64,000 nucleotides of DNA from Streptococcus constellatus (GTDB taxonomy: Bacteria; Bacillota; Bacilli; Lactobacillales; Streptococcaceae). The notes beneath the pieces are model-generated. The model did no database searches. It was not told where the DNA came from and saw only the letters and a list, made by a program, of their open reading frames with translations. The stretch covers positions 62,001 to 126,000 of the forward strand of contig NZ_CABHMZ010000003.1 of assembly GCF_902167705.1 (NCBI RefSeq), written 5' to 3'. A program made the position numbers and the translations under genes. Shown here one piece after another: positions 21,232 through 32,754 of this stretch. Within the stretch, counting starts at the first letter, position 1. The number at the start of each line of letters is the position of its first letter.

Positions 21232-22497
21232 ATGAAAAGAATGGAACGAAAAATACAGTCAGCAACGAATTGGCAGTTTATTTTAGGCTTGCTTTGCGTA
21301 GTGTTTTTAGCAGCAGGTGTGATTTTATTAGCTGAAAAAATAAACGATAGCATGAAGATTAAGGCAAAGCCGACAAAAACAAGTGTTGTACAAAAGGAAA
21401 AAACGTCTTCTTCTCAAGACGGTGTACAGACGGCTCGTATCATGGCAAATGGAGATTTGCTGTATCATGACCTTCTATATATGAGTGCTTTACAGTCAGA
21501 CGGAACGTATGATTTCACAGAAAACTATCAATATGTCAAACCTTGGCTGAAAAAAGCGGACTTAGTATTAGGAGACTTCGAGGGGACGATTCGACCAAAT
21601 TATCCTTTGGCAGGCTATCCGCTGTTCAATGCGCCAGAGTCGGTGGTGTCAGCTATCAAAGACGCTGGTTATCAAGTCGTGGATTTGGCGCACAATCACA
21701 TTTTGGATTCCCAATTAGAAGGTGTTATCACAACTGCTCAAGCCTTTGAAAAACAAGGCATTACACCGATTGGGGTTTACACTCATGAAAATCGGAATAA
21801 ATCGTCACTTGTCATTAAAAAAGTAAATGGGATTAAAATTGCGCTCCTGGCTTATTCTTATGGGTTCAATGGCTTGGAGGAAAACATCTCTCAGGCAGAC
21901 TACAATCACCATTTGTCGGACTTTAATGAAGAAAAGATGAAAAAAGAAATTGAGCGAGCTGAAAAAGAGGCTGACATTACCGTTGTCATGCCACAGATGG
22001 GCGTGGAATACAAGCTTGAACCGACAGAAGAACAAGTCACTCTTTATCATAAAATGATTGAATGGGGAGCGGACATTATTTTTGGCGGGCATCCGCATGT
22101 CGTTGAGCCGTCAGAAGTCGTCACACAAAATGGGCAAAAGAAATTCATTATCTATTCTATGGGAAATTTCATCTCCAATCAGCGAATCGAGACGATGGAT
22201 GGTGTGGAAAATAAGAAATGGACAGAACGCGGCGTGCTCATGGACGTGACAGTTGAGAAATCAAAGAAAGGGACGATTATCAAGAAGGTACAGGCACATC
22301 CAAGTTGGGTTAGTCGTGTGGCGAAAGGAACGTATTCACCAGAAGGCTATCCTCTTTATACCTACCAGACCTATATTTTAGAAGATTTCATTGAAGGTGG
22401 AAAATACCGTGATAAATTAGATCAAGCCACTAAAGAACGAATTGATACTGCTTATCAGGAAATGAATGAGCATGTAAATTTGAAATGGGACGAATGA
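21232..22497 (+). CDS. CapA-family protein (poly-gamma-glutamate capsule CapA-like)
   Basis: 421 residues. One N-terminal membrane anchor (residues ~15-37) with the rest outside. The metallophosphatase-like CapA fold shows MANGDLLYHD, LVLGDFEGTI, VVDLAHNHILD, FGGHPHVVEP and YSMGNFISNQ. In bacilli CapA is part of polyglutamate export, but streptococci lack that capsule, so the role here is unknown, possibly in the cell envelope. I start at MKRMER because AGAGGAGAATGGAAC precedes it; an upstream TTG would overlap the -10 (TGCTACAAT, 21202-21210). Confidence 0.85.
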   Translation: MKRMERKIQSATNWQFILGLLCVVFLAAGVILLAEKINDSMKIKAKPTKTSVVQKEKTSSSQDGVQTARIMANGDLLYHDLLYMSALQSDGTYDFTENYQYVKPWLKKADLVLGDFEGTIRPNYPLAGYPLFNAPESVVSAIKDAGYQVVDLAHNHILDSQLEGVITTAQAFEKQGITPIGVYTHENRNKSSLVIKKVNGIKIALLAYSYGFNGLEENISQADYNHHLSDFNEEKMKKEIERAEKEADITVVMPQMGVEYKLEPTEEQVTLYHKMIEWGADIIFGGHPHVVEPSEVVTQNGQKKFIIYSMGNFISNQRIETMDGVENKKWTERGVLMDVTVEKSKKGTIIKKVQAHPSWVSRVAKGTYSPEGYPLYTYQTYILEDFIEGGKYRDKLDQATKERIDTAYQEMNEHVNLKWDE

Positions 22498-22514
22498 GTT
22501 TATCCCTTTAGAGA

Positions 22515-22557
22515 AAAAAGGCCAGAGATTCTTGCATGAAGAATTTCTGGCTTTTTG
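22515..22557 (+). terminator. terminator of the CapA-like gene
   Basis: GCCAGAGATTCTT (22521-22533) pairs with AAGAATTTCTGGC (22539-22551), then CTTTTTG. Confidence 0.88.
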
Positions 22558-22592
22558 TTTTCGATACAATTCAGTAATAGGATAGAAGAGTT

Positions 22593-23432
22593 TTACCATG
22601 CATAGTTTGGCTCAGTACAACTTACCATTGCATGTAGCAATTCTTCTGGGCTAACAATTTTCAACCCAGCATAAACAGGATCTTGAACCAGATAAGAAGG
22701 ATCTATGTAATATATATAGGCAACATCTGACCCATCTGCTGTCAAGACATATCCTACACCAATAACATTATGCTCTCCACTTCTACCTGGATACATTTTT
22801 GAATTATCAATAGTATAATACATTGGATAGCCGTCATTGATATTTTGAATCAGACGTTTTTTGAATCGTTTCATATCTTCTGAATCAGAATTAGGATTCG
22901 TTACAGTTACTAAACGATAGCCTGCTTGATTTCCTGACGGTACATCGTAGCCAAACAAATGGCGATTTAAAATCTTTACGGCATTGCTATTATGAGTTCC
23001 AAAAGTTTCATCTGTTCCCATTTCGTTGGCTAACTGGGCTTGGTCAATCTGAATACCTCTACTTGCAAGTATCATGGATACTGTGGCTGGAGCACAGTAA
23101 TTCCACCGTCGTTGGACAATTGTAGAAATGTTTAGTTGAACTTTTTGTCCTCCTGCATGACTGTCTTTGTCTATGTTATCTATAGATTCAGAGGGGACCT
23201 TTTCATTTGCAGTTGAAGAATTGCTTTCTCCAGCAGTTGCGGTTTGAGAAGAACTTGTCTGGCTTGAACTAGAAGCACTTTGTTGAGAGGTAGAAAAATG
23301 AGAGCTTTGCGTTTGCTTGGTTTTAACAGTATTTGATGACTTCGCTGGTGCTGTTTTCCCATGAGTACATGCAGTAATAAGAGTGAAAACGAATAAGAAA
23401 ACGATTAACGAATTTATGCCTTTTTTCATCAT
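22593..23432 (-). CDS. C39-like peptidase-family lipoprotein
   Basis: 279 residues. Signal peptide with lipobox LITAC (Cys22), then a Ser/Thr/Gln-rich linker (~30-95), then a papain-like C39_2 domain: Cys113 in WNYCAPATVSM, His221 in GEHNVIGVGY, Asp244 in YIDPS. It is therefore a surface-anchored cysteine peptidase-like protein; substrate unknown. It is convergent with the CapA-like gene. No adjoining ABC exporter, so it is not the bacteriocin-leader type. Confidence 0.8.
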   Translation of the reverse strand: MMKKGINSLIVFLFVFTLITACTHGKTAPAKSSNTVKTKQTQSSHFSTSQQSASSSSQTSSSQTATAGESNSSTANEKVPSESIDNIDKDSHAGGQKVQLNISTIVQRRWNYCAPATVSMILASRGIQIDQAQLANEMGTDETFGTHNSNAVKILNRHLFGYDVPSGNQAGYRLVTVTNPNSDSEDMKRFKKRLIQNINDGYPMYYTIDNSKMYPGRSGEHNVIGVGYVLTADGSDVAYIYYIDPSYLVQDPVYAGLKIVSPEELLHAMVSCTEPNYAW

Positions 23433-23496
23433 TCTATCTCCTCTTATTTCTCAAAACCATCATGCTACATTTTTAACTTTAATTTCATGAACCCGT

Positions 23497-24018
23497 TTAC
23501 ATTTTCAGTATACTATTTATGTTAAAGTTTTTCAATCTTTTCTGGGTTGCAAAAAAGAGATTGCTGATGACAATGAGAATACCAATGAGACTGAAAAAGA
23601 GGAGTTCAACTGTGTTGACACGAAGTAAAGTGCTTGCTTTCCAAATGATGATACTGCTAACTGGTAAGCACAGGATAGAGGTCGCAAGAGCTGGGATATA
23701 GCGCCTAAACCAGATAGCTTGCAGGATATGAACTACTAGATGAAGAGCAAAAGCGACAAATCCGCCCAGCCAGATGAGATAAAGTAGGCGGGTGTGGCAA
23801 ATAAGAGCAAAGAAAGAGACGAGGACTACCACGATAAATTCCTCTGCCACAGCTAGCGTGAAGCCTTCTGTGGATAAGCCTTTGTGGGTATTTAGAATGA
23901 AAGCAGCTTTTTTCGCCAGCAGTTTTTCATTTCGCTCTATCCACGGCATGAAGCTGGTGATTTCTTCCAAATCATGAAAAATGAACAGCAGCGGAAACAA
24001 CCAGATAGTATCTTTCAT
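23497..24018 (-). CDS. HXXEE-domain membrane protein
   Basis: 173 residues, about five hydrophobic segments. The family signature HDLEE is at residues 15-19 (FIFHDLEEITSF). Family members are small integral membrane proteins of unknown activity. It follows the AraC gene by 14 bases on the same strand, so the two may be co-transcribed. Confidence 0.75.
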   Translation of the reverse strand: MKDTIWLFPLLFIFHDLEEITSFMPWIERNEKLLAKKAAFILNTHKGLSTEGFTLAVAEEFIVVVLVSFFALICHTRLLYLIWLGGFVAFALHLVVHILQAIWFRRYIPALATSILCLPVSSIIIWKASTLLRVNTVELLFFSLIGILIVISNLFFATQKRLKNFNINSILKM

Positions 24019-24032
24019 TGAATGCCTCTTTG

Positions 24033-24902
24033 TTATTTTTTCCGATATTGACTAGGAGTTATTTGGTAATACTTTTTAAACTGACGATTGAAGTTAGAGA
24101 GATTATTAAAGCCAGACTGTGTAGCAATTTCTAGGACGGGCAAGGTAGAGTGTTGCAAGAGTTCAGCCGCTTTTCGCAAGCGAAATTGAATCACGTATTC
24201 TATACACGATACACCCAGATGTTTCTTAAAGAAATTCATAAAATGGGTGTCGCTATAACCACAAATTTGAGCAAGTTGGTCAATCGTGAGTTCCTCTTGA
24301 TAATGACTACCAATATAGTCAATAATGGTACGGATTTTTTCTTCTTTGCGATAGCCTTCTAAGGATTGCTCTTTTGAAATCACATAACCATTTTCAAATA
24401 AGAGATAAAAAAGTTGATTGAGCTGGGCTTTGAGTTGAAATTCAAAATACTCTGTACGGTAATAACCTGTTTTCATGGCATCAAGTAGACACTGACGAAT
24501 GTCTGCATAGGCTGGTTGATTGGGCTTGATGACACGAACAAAATCTAGCTGACCATTATAAAGTGGCTGCAAATATCCAATACTAGCTTGCTCCATAGCA
24601 GAATAGCCCATTAAGTCCAAATGAAAGTTGATCGCATCCATATAATGGCGACGATTTTCAATCGGGTGAATGGAGTGAAGAGCATTGGGACGAATGAGGA
24701 TAATATCACCTGCTTCACTATTAAAGTAATCGTAATCAATGTGAAACTGCGCAGATCCCTCATGAACATAGATTAGTTCAACATCCGTATGCCAATGAAA
24801 GAGAATATCCGGTTGCCCATTTTTTGTAATGGTCCGTGTGAGAGAGTAAGGAGTGCCTTGATTTTTGTAAACGATATCTTTGTGTAAAGTTCCCAGATCC
24901 AT
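24033..24902 (-). CDS. AraC-family regulator with cupin sensor domain
   Basis: 289 residues: an AraC-binding cupin (residues ~15-150; FHWHTDVELIYVHEG, IILIRPNALHSI) and a C-terminal double HTH (~190-289; LAQICGYSDTHFMNFFKKHL and ATQSGFNNLSNFNRQFKKYY). It is divergent from a GH1 gene across a 111-base spacer and most likely activates it in response to a sugar. Confidence 0.87.
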   Translation of the reverse strand: MDLGTLHKDIVYKNQGTPYSLTRTITKNGQPDILFHWHTDVELIYVHEGSAQFHIDYDYFNSEAGDIILIRPNALHSIHPIENRRHYMDAINFHLDLMGYSAMEQASIGYLQPLYNGQLDFVRVIKPNQPAYADIRQCLLDAMKTGYYRTEYFEFQLKAQLNQLFYLLFENGYVISKEQSLEGYRKEEKIRTIIDYIGSHYQEELTIDQLAQICGYSDTHFMNFFKKHLGVSCIEYVIQFRLRKAAELLQHSTLPVLEIATQSGFNNLSNFNRQFKKYYQITPSQYRKK

Positions 24903-24992
24903 AAGTGTTGCCTCTTTCGTAGAATAATACCAATTTATAAGAGAATTGTGTTATAAAATACTCTTGTTTAAGATTATAATATAATTAAGTAA

Positions 24993-26829
<1,837 letters not shown>

Positions 26830-26860
26830 TTTGATAAATTTGCTCCTTATAAATAGAGAG

Positions 26861-27090
26861 TGGGACAAACATCAATTATTCGAAGAATGTGATTTTTCAG
26901 CAAGTCCTAGTTTCTAGTTGCTGACCTAAAACAGTTCACTGGACTGTTCTACTCCCCCCTCCGCACAGTTGGTTAGGATAGTCAATATCACCGATAGAGC
27001 AAGGGGTAAGGCTATCCGACCAATCACTGCGTCTTGCAAGCTAAACTATAAAATGCATGAGGCTGGGAACTTTTGTCCCAACCTCCTTTT
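26861..27090. repeat. structured intergenic repeat, copy 2
   Basis: About 230 bases between convergent genes. One end is a strong terminator hairpin (GGCTGGGAAC...GTCCCAACC, T-run, ending near 27090). The reverse complement then carries AAGACGCAGTGATTGG, the core also seen at 8.1, 47.5, 58.2 and 60.4 kb. The other end has GAGTGGGACA, the usual closing hairpin arm. Confidence 0.55.
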
Positions 27091-27232
27091 TCGTGTTAAA
27101 CAAATAAACTGAAAAGACATCAGGTGGAAAATATCCCAGTGCAGCTCTCTGTTGTTTTTAATGTAAAAATTTGCCAAATAGAGAAATCATTTTGATTTTA
27201 CTCTTTTTCAGTCGTATTTATTGCCAAAGGTC

Positions 27233-27266
27233 AAAAAAGACAAACCTCAAAAAGAAGTTTGTCTCG
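27233..27266 (-). terminator. terminator of the MetE-like gene
   Basis: On the minus strand AGACAAAC (27257-27264) pairs with GTTTGTCT (27239-27246), followed by TTTTTTG. Confidence 0.85.
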
Positions 27267-27317
27267 CGTTTTATAAGGGATCGCTAAACAGTCACAAGAG
27301 TTGTCGCCACGTACAAC

Positions 27318-28463
27318 TTAATCCCAAAACTTTTTAGCGATTTCTTGACCTTGTTTGATTTTAGCCCATTGTTGTGGAATAGCTAGTTCATTGCCTGAAT
27401 CGCAGGAAGCAAAACCGCATTGATGTGACAGCAGGAGACGCTCCTTAGGAAGGATAGTGCTGGCTTGTTCTAATAAACGAAGTACACGTTCTTCATCATC
27501 TAGATCAGTTGTCTTGCTAGAAAGGAGACCAAGGACAACTTCGGCATCTTTATCTTTAAGAGAAGCAAGAGCCTTCAAGTCACCCGATACATCACTGTCC
27601 CATTCTAAGAAAAAGCGGTCATAGTGTTGATCACGTAGGAATTTTTCCGCAATGGCTTCATAAGTTCCGCCTGAGGCAGACCGGCTTTCATAGTTTCCGC
27701 GGCAGTTGTGTGTCCAAACTTTCAGTCCTAGCTGATGTCCATAATCCGCTACCTCATTATTGATTGCAATGAATTCATCAGCTAAATCAGCCAGCGCAGC
27801 ATTGCCATCGGCAAAAAATGAAGCAGGATTTGATTCGTCGAAAAGTTCCCAGAGGCAGTCGTCAAATTGAATGATTTCACCGCCAGCTTCCTTATATTCT
27901 GCCAAGAATTCTTTGTAAGCATTGATGAGACCAGTCTTTAATTCTTCATTTGTTTTGTAAACTTGCTCATCGCCAGCCAGTCCGTCAAAAATAGCCAGTT
28001 CTGTGTAAGCATGAGCAGGTCCCCAAATGGTTAATTTGGTTTGCGTGTCACCAGCTTCTTCCTTGAGTAATTTGTAAATGTCTAAGAAATGATGATTCTT
28101 CCCTGAAAGAGGTTCAGTGATACGGATACCAATATCTTTGCGGGTCTCATATTGTCCGCCGTCATGGTCTTGGAAAGTATAACCGTGATCTGCGATATAA
28201 CGTTCAATACCTTTAAGACCCCAAACAAAGTCTAAGTGCCACATTGATTTTGAGTATTCGCCGTCTGTCAGAATATCAATACCGTTTGCCTTTTCATCAG
28301 CAATCACTTTTTTGATTTCTGCTGTCTCTGTCTCATGATAACCAGGAAAATTATCGTAAAATGGATAGTGAATATCATCACGATGTTCGATTTTATTTTT
28401 GTAGGCAAGTAGGTTGGCTGGGCGAAGTAAGGAGCCAACGAGCTGGAATTTTGATTGTGTCAT
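27318..28463 (-). CDS. MetE-like (YxjG/YxjH) methionine synthase family protein
   Basis: 381 residues corresponding to the catalytic half of cobalamin-independent methionine synthase. Zinc ligand candidates: THNCRGNY and SHQCGFASC; also DGEYSKSMWHLDF and IIQFDDCLWEL. Single-domain members are thought to use a methyl donor other than the polyglutamylated folate of MetE. The promoter carries a MtaR-type box, which supports a methionine-metabolism role. Extended -10 (TGTGTACAAT) upstream on the minus strand. Confidence 0.85.
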   Translation of the reverse strand: MTQSKFQLVGSLLRPANLLAYKNKIEHRDDIHYPFYDNFPGYHETETAEIKKVIADEKANGIDILTDGEYSKSMWHLDFVWGLKGIERYIADHGYTFQDHDGGQYETRKDIGIRITEPLSGKNHHFLDIYKLLKEEAGDTQTKLTIWGPAHAYTELAIFDGLAGDEQVYKTNEELKTGLINAYKEFLAEYKEAGGEIIQFDDCLWELFDESNPASFFADGNAALADLADEFIAINNEVADYGHQLGLKVWTHNCRGNYESRSASGGTYEAIAEKFLRDQHYDRFFLEWDSDVSGDLKALASLKDKDAEVVLGLLSSKTTDLDDEERVLRLLEQASTILPKERLLLSHQCGFASCDSGNELAIPQQWAKIKQGQEIAKKFWD

Positions 28464-28547
28464 GTCAAAAGCCTCTTTCTAAATTTCTTACTTTTTATTG
28501 TACACAAGCAAAGCACTTTTGAAAAATAGTTAATTTAGAGGAAGGGA

Positions 28548-28564
28548 CATAGTTTAAAACTATA
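28548..28564 (-). promoter_or_regulatory. MtaR/MetR-type methionine regulator box
   Basis: On the minus strand TATAGTTTTAAACTATG, an almost perfect palindrome matching the streptococcal TATAGTTtnaAACTATA motif known from methionine genes. It lies just upstream of the -35 of the MetE-like gene. Confidence 0.75.
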
Positions 28565-28825
28565 CCTGAAAGATCAGTCCCTGCTTGAATACAATTGTTT
28601 CCTCTTCACCCCTCTTTTTGATAAAATAGAAGAAAAGACTTTGTTTACTATTTTGCTATTTTTTAAATGTGCTATAATTTTTTTGAAATAGGATGTAAAT
28701 GTAGTCAATCCTGTCCTGCATTATCCAAGCAAAATTACAGAAATGGCAAAAGGATAGTTGTACATCATGAAATAAATGAACGTTGGGATTTGAATTTGAA
28801 ATGAATGATTGTTAGAGGTGATAAC

Positions 28826-29377
28826 ATGACAATTAAGATGATTGTGACCGATATGGACGGAACGCTCTTAGATGAAAAAGGGGAATTTGATCGAGGTCGG
28901 TTGAAAAATATATTGGATGAGCTGGATAAGCGGGAGATTCGGTTTGTGGTGGCAACGGGCAATGAAATTCACCGAATGCAATTGCTATTTGGTGATTTGC
29001 TGGAGCGCGTGACGTTGATTGCTGCAAACGGTGCGCGGATTTTTGATAAAAACGAGGTACTGCTGGGTACATGTTGGTCTCCAGACTTGGTGGAACAGGT
29101 CTTGTCTTACTTTGAAGGAAGAGAACGTGATGTACACCTCATTGTCACAGCTGAAAATGGCGCTTTTGTCAAAACGGGGACGATTTTCCCTATGGTTGAA
29201 AAAGTCATGACAGCAGAAATGGCGCAAGAATTTTATCAAAAGATAAACTTTGTCGAAACATTACGTCCAGACGATTTTCCACAAGTTTTGAAAATGAGCA
29301 TGGTGGTAAACGAGCAAGTAACCTCAGAGAGCGCAAAGCGACGGTGTTGGCGAAGATTGAAGAGCAAGGAAAACTGA
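28826..29377 (+). pseudogene. 3'-truncated Cof-type HAD phosphatase
   Basis: The first 165 residues are a normal Cof-family HAD hydrolase: nucleophile motif VTDMDGTLLDE, motif II FVVATGN and a cap domain reaching VLKMSMVVNEQ. The frame then runs out of phase into tex sequence and stops. Motifs III and IV (lysine and GDxxND) that should follow are missing, about 100 residues in all. Without them the protein cannot be an active phosphatase. Start fixed by AGAGGTGATAAC. Best explained by a deletion that joined this gene to tex near 29318-29326; an assembly error is the alternative. Confidence 0.8.
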
Positions 29378-31263
29378 CGGACAAATTGCGTGCGGCTATT
29401 GAAGCAGCTGAAAAATTGACTGATGTGGAGGAACTCTATCTTCCTTACAAAGAAAAGCGTCGGACAAAAGCTACGATTGCGCGTGAAGCAGGACTTTTTC
29501 CATTGGCACGTCTCATATTGCAAAATGCTGCCAATCTTCAAGAGGAAGTAACTGCCTTAATTAGCGAAACATTTCCGACGGCAGAAGCAGCTCTAGCTGG
29601 AGCTGTCGATATTTTAGTGGAAGCCATCTCAGAAGATGTGCAGCTGCGTGCTTGGACCTACCATGAAATGCTGACAAATTCAAGTATTGTTTCAACTTTG
29701 AAAGACGCCGATTTGGACGAAAAACAAATATTTCAAATCTATTATGACTTTTCAGAAAAAATTGCGGATATGCAAGGATATCGCACCTTAGCACTCAATC
29801 GTGGTGAAAAGCTAGGTGTTCTCAAAGTTGGTTTTGAGAACAATGTAGATAAAATTATCCGCTTCTTTGAGGTGCGTTTTAAAGTCAAAAACGATTACAT
29901 CCATGAGGCAATCCAGCAAGCGGTCAAAAAGAAAATCATCCCAGCTATGGAACGGCGGATTCGGACAGAATTGACTGAAACAGCAGAAGACGGGGCCATT
30001 CAGCTCTTTTCTGACAATCTTCGGAATCTGCTCTTAATTGCGCCACTCAAGGGACGCGTGGTACTAGGATTTGACCCAGCTTTTCGGACAGGAGCCAAAC
30101 TAGCAGTCGTAGATGCCACTGGGAAAATGCTGACAACACAGGTCATCTATCCTGTTCCACCAGCAAAAGCAGTGCAAATCGAAGCTTCTAAGCAAGATTT
30201 ATCAAACTTGATTGACCAATTTGGTGTTGAAATCATTGCCATTGGAAATGGAACAGCTAGTCGTGAAAGCGAAGCATTTGTCGCTGAAGTATTGAAAACT
30301 CATCCAAATGTGAGTTACGTTATTGTCAATGAAAGCGGTGCATCTGTTTATTCTGCTAGCGAATTGGCGCGACACGAATTTCCTGATTTGACAGTCGAAA
30401 AACGTTCGGCTATCTCTATCGCGCGTCGACTGCAAGACCCCCTTGCAGAGTTAGTCAAAATTGACCCAAAATCAATCGGTGTTGGTCAATACCAGCATGA
30501 TGTGAGCCAGAAAAAATTATCTGAAAGCTTGGATTTTGTTGTGGATACCGTTGTTAACCAAGTCGGCGTTAATATCAATACCGCAAGTCCCTCTCTTCTA
30601 TCGCATGTGGCAGGGTTAAATAAAACGATTTCTGAAAATATTGTCAAATATCGTGAAGAAGAAGGTGTGATTCGTTCGCGTGAGGAGATTAAAAAAGTTC
30701 CTCGTCTGGGTGCTAAAGCATTTGAGCAGGCGGCAGGGTTCTTACGGATTCCTGAAAGTGAGAATGTTTTAGACAATACAGGCGTTCACCCAGAGAGTTA
30801 TCCAGCTGTTGAAAAATTATTCCAAAGACTTGCAATTACGGACTTGGATCAAGTCGCTCAGGAAAAATTGCAGTCTTTAGATGTCAAAAAAGTTGCTGCA
30901 GATTTGGACTTGGGAGAAGCTACTCTTAAGGATATCATTGCAGACTTGCTCAAGCCAGGTCGAGATTTACGTGATTCGTTTGATGCGCCAGTTCTGCGTC
31001 AAGATGTCCTTGATATAAAGGATTTACAAATTGGACAAAAGTTAGAAGGCGTTGTCCGCAATGTCGTTGATTTTGGTGCTTTTGTGGATATTGGCATTCA
31101 TGAAGACGGTTTGATTCACATTTCTAAGCTCAGCAACAGCTATGTCAAACATCCGAGTCAAGTTGTTTCTGTTGGTGACTTGGTAACCGTTTGGGTAGAC
31201 AAATTGGATATAGAAAGAGAAAAGGTCAATCTTTCCTTGGTGGCACCTCGTGAATCTAACTAA
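29344..31263 (+). CDS. tex: transcription accessory protein Tex, 5'-truncated
   Basis: RNA-binding transcription accessory factor. Present: most of the Tex N-terminal helices (from [13 protein letters not shown]), the YqgF-like domain ([18 protein letters not shown]), helix-hairpin-helix ([20 protein letters not shown]), and a C-terminal S1 domain ([16 protein letters not shown]). Family members are about 700 residues; this frame gives 639 from a GTG without a ribosome site. The tex reading frame extends back to NLRERKATV, then enters HAD-gene sequence, so roughly the first 60-70 residues are gone. Expression would rely on the HAD promoter and reinitiation; function doubtful. Confidence 0.82.
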   Translation: MLAKIEEQGKLTDKLRAAIEAAEKLTDVEELYLPYKEKRRTKATIAREAGLFPLARLILQNAANLQEEVTALISETFPTAEAALAGAVDILVEAISEDVQLRAWTYHEMLTNSSIVSTLKDADLDEKQIFQIYYDFSEKIADMQGYRTLALNRGEKLGVLKVGFENNVDKIIRFFEVRFKVKNDYIHEAIQQAVKKKIIPAMERRIRTELTETAEDGAIQLFSDNLRNLLLIAPLKGRVVLGFDPAFRTGAKLAVVDATGKMLTTQVIYPVPPAKAVQIEASKQDLSNLIDQFGVEIIAIGNGTASRESEAFVAEVLKTHPNVSYVIVNESGASVYSASELARHEFPDLTVEKRSAISIARRLQDPLAELVKIDPKSIGVGQYQHDVSQKKLSESLDFVVDTVVNQVGVNINTASPSLLSHVAGLNKTISENIVKYREEEGVIRSREEIKKVPRLGAKAFEQAAGFLRIPESENVLDNTGVHPESYPAVEKLFQRLAITDLDQVAQEKLQSLDVKKVAADLDLGEATLKDIIADLLKPGRDLRDSFDAPVLRQDVLDIKDLQIGQKLEGVVRNVVDFGAFVDIGIHEDGLIHISKLSNSYVKHPSQVVSVGDLVTVWVDKLDIEREKVNLSLVAPRESN

Positions 31264-31699
31264 CTATGTCAAACAAGTCTCTTTGGAAGATTTTGGTAAA
31301 GAATTTCGACATAAGGCTTCTTGGAACAAGCGTCTCCGCTCAACGGGCGGGCGCTTTTTTCCAAAAGATGGTCATCTCGATTTTAACCCTAAAATCTATG
31401 AACAGTTTGGTTTAGAAACCTTCCGAAAAATTGTGTGGCATGAGTTGTGCCACTATCATCTTTACTTTGAAAAGAAAGGTTATCGACATAAGGATCGAGA
31501 TTTCAAGCAATTATTGAAAGCCGTTAACGGTTTGCGCTACGCACCGACTTTATCAAGCCAATCAACTGCAAAAACGCTTGTTTATCAATGCCTGCATTGT
31601 CATGTACAATATCATAGAAAAAGACGAATCAATACTGAGCGGTATTGCTGCGGACGTTGCCAAGGGAAACTCATTTTTGTCAGACAGTTGCAGTCTTAA
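31250..31699 (+). CDS. sprT: SprT-family zinc metalloprotease-like protein
   Basis: 149 residues. Metal motif HELCH at residues 64-68 and a C-terminal zinc ribbon ([10 protein letters not shown] ... [10 protein letters not shown]). Start is GTG, 14 bases inside the 3' end of tex, so normally coupled to tex translation. Eukaryotic relatives cut DNA-protein crosslinks; the bacterial role is not settled. Confidence 0.85.
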   Translation: MNLTNYVKQVSLEDFGKEFRHKASWNKRLRSTGGRFFPKDGHLDFNPKIYEQFGLETFRKIVWHELCHYHLYFEKKGYRHKDRDFKQLLKAVNGLRYAPTLSSQSTAKTLVYQCLHCHVQYHRKRRINTERYCCGRCQGKLIFVRQLQS

Positions 31700-31797
31700 T
31701 GACTATTTTCGCGAAACAGTCAGAAATCCGCCTAGGGACGGATGGCATGATGACTGAAATGTGCTACACTAGATTTAGTATCAATGAAATAGGCTAA

Positions 31798-32076
31798 ATG
31801 ATTATGAAAACAAAATTTTATAAATTACGCCGAAATAGTGCTGTATCAGGAGTCTTGGCTGGTTTGTCTGACAAATTTGGTTTAGATGTAGGGCTTGTTC
31901 GCTTTTTATTCGTTTTATTTACCATTTCTAATTTGGGCTTAGGGATTATCATCTACATCATCTTATCATCTGTAATGCCTTACAAGGAAGATGTAGAAGA
32001 AGAAATGTATGGGACAGGACCTCGTAAGCGCAAAGAAGCAGAGGCAATCAAGGAAGATGACGGTTGGTTTTGGTGA
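31798..32076 (+). CDS. PspC-domain membrane protein
   Basis: 92 residues: the PspC domain (YKLRRNSAVSGVLAGLSDKFG) followed by one membrane helix (FLFVLFTISNLGLGIIIYII) and a short acidic tail ending in a WFW cluster. Family members sense or respond to envelope stress. Two ATGs compete (31798 and 31804); both lie near a weak TAGG. Confidence 0.82.
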   Translation: MIMKTKFYKLRRNSAVSGVLAGLSDKFGLDVGLVRFLFVLFTISNLGLGIIIYIILSSVMPYKEDVEEEMYGTGPRKRKEAEAIKEDDGWFW

Positions 32077-32111
32077 GTGTGATGGAGTGAGCACCAGTTT
32101 ATATATGCTAG

Positions 32112-32143
32112 AAAGGAGTTCGGACAATGGACTCCTTTATTTT
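32112..32143 (+). terminator. terminator of the PspC gene
   Basis: AAAGGAGT (32112-32119) pairs with ACTCCTTT (32131-32138), then ATTTTA. The AAAGGAG arm imitates a ribosome binding site for an upstream ATG at 32127. Confidence 0.65.
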
Positions 32144-32156
32144 AGGGGGAGAAGAA

Positions 32157-32648
32157 ATGGAATATTGGGATGCTTATAATGGACAAAGAGAGCGACAAGG
32201 AAAGTTTCTAAAAAGAGGGCAACCAATTGCGGAAGGACAGTATCACCTTTGCGTCAATGTTTTCGTTCGTCATATAGATGGGGAATTTCTCCTGATGCAC
32301 CGCAGTCCAAAAAAAGAAATTCATCCTAATTATTATGAGTTTGGTGCAGGAGGAAGTGTGTTGGCTGGTGAAGATAGCATGACCGCAGCCTATCGTGAAT
32401 TGCAGGAAGAAACTGGGCTGATTCCTAGAAAAATACAACTGATTGAGCAGACGACTTCACCTAAAGAACACTGCCATTTTGATTTTTATGTGGCAATCGT
32501 CACAGAGAAAGATGTGAAATATCAAGAAGGTGAAACGGATAGCCACATCTGGCTGAAACCTAGTGAACTCCGTTATTTTATGAATCGTTATCCTTTATTT
32601 CAAATTCAAAAACAAATTGTAGAAAAGATGATTCAGTCAGAGAAGTAA
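32157..32648 (+). CDS. NUDIX hydrolase
   Basis: 163 residues with a complete Nudix box (GSVLAGEDSMTAAYRELQEE then TGL), after which the fold continues to HIWLKPSEL. It resembles isopentenyl-diphosphate-isomerase-like Nudix proteins, but the substrate is open. Start at MEYWDAY: GGGGGAGAAGAA precedes it, and the earlier ATG lies inside the terminator hairpin of the gene before. Confidence 0.82.
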   Translation: MEYWDAYNGQRERQGKFLKRGQPIAEGQYHLCVNVFVRHIDGEFLLMHRSPKKEIHPNYYEFGAGGSVLAGEDSMTAAYRELQEETGLIPRKIQLIEQTTSPKEHCHFDFYVAIVTEKDVKYQEGETDSHIWLKPSELRYFMNRYPLFQIQKQIVEKMIQSEK

Positions 32649-32754
32649 TAAATACTATGTATGTTTATCCATTTTCTTTAAAAACAAGGATGAAACTCTC
32701 CTTTAACCTGAAAATTTGCTATAATAGAAAAAGAAACTATCAAAGGGGAAAAAT

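Noticed and set aside
32127..32156. Longer start of the NUDIX gene
   Set aside because: The ATG and its AAAGGAG lie within the terminator hairpin of the preceding gene; a better site precedes the ATG at 32157.
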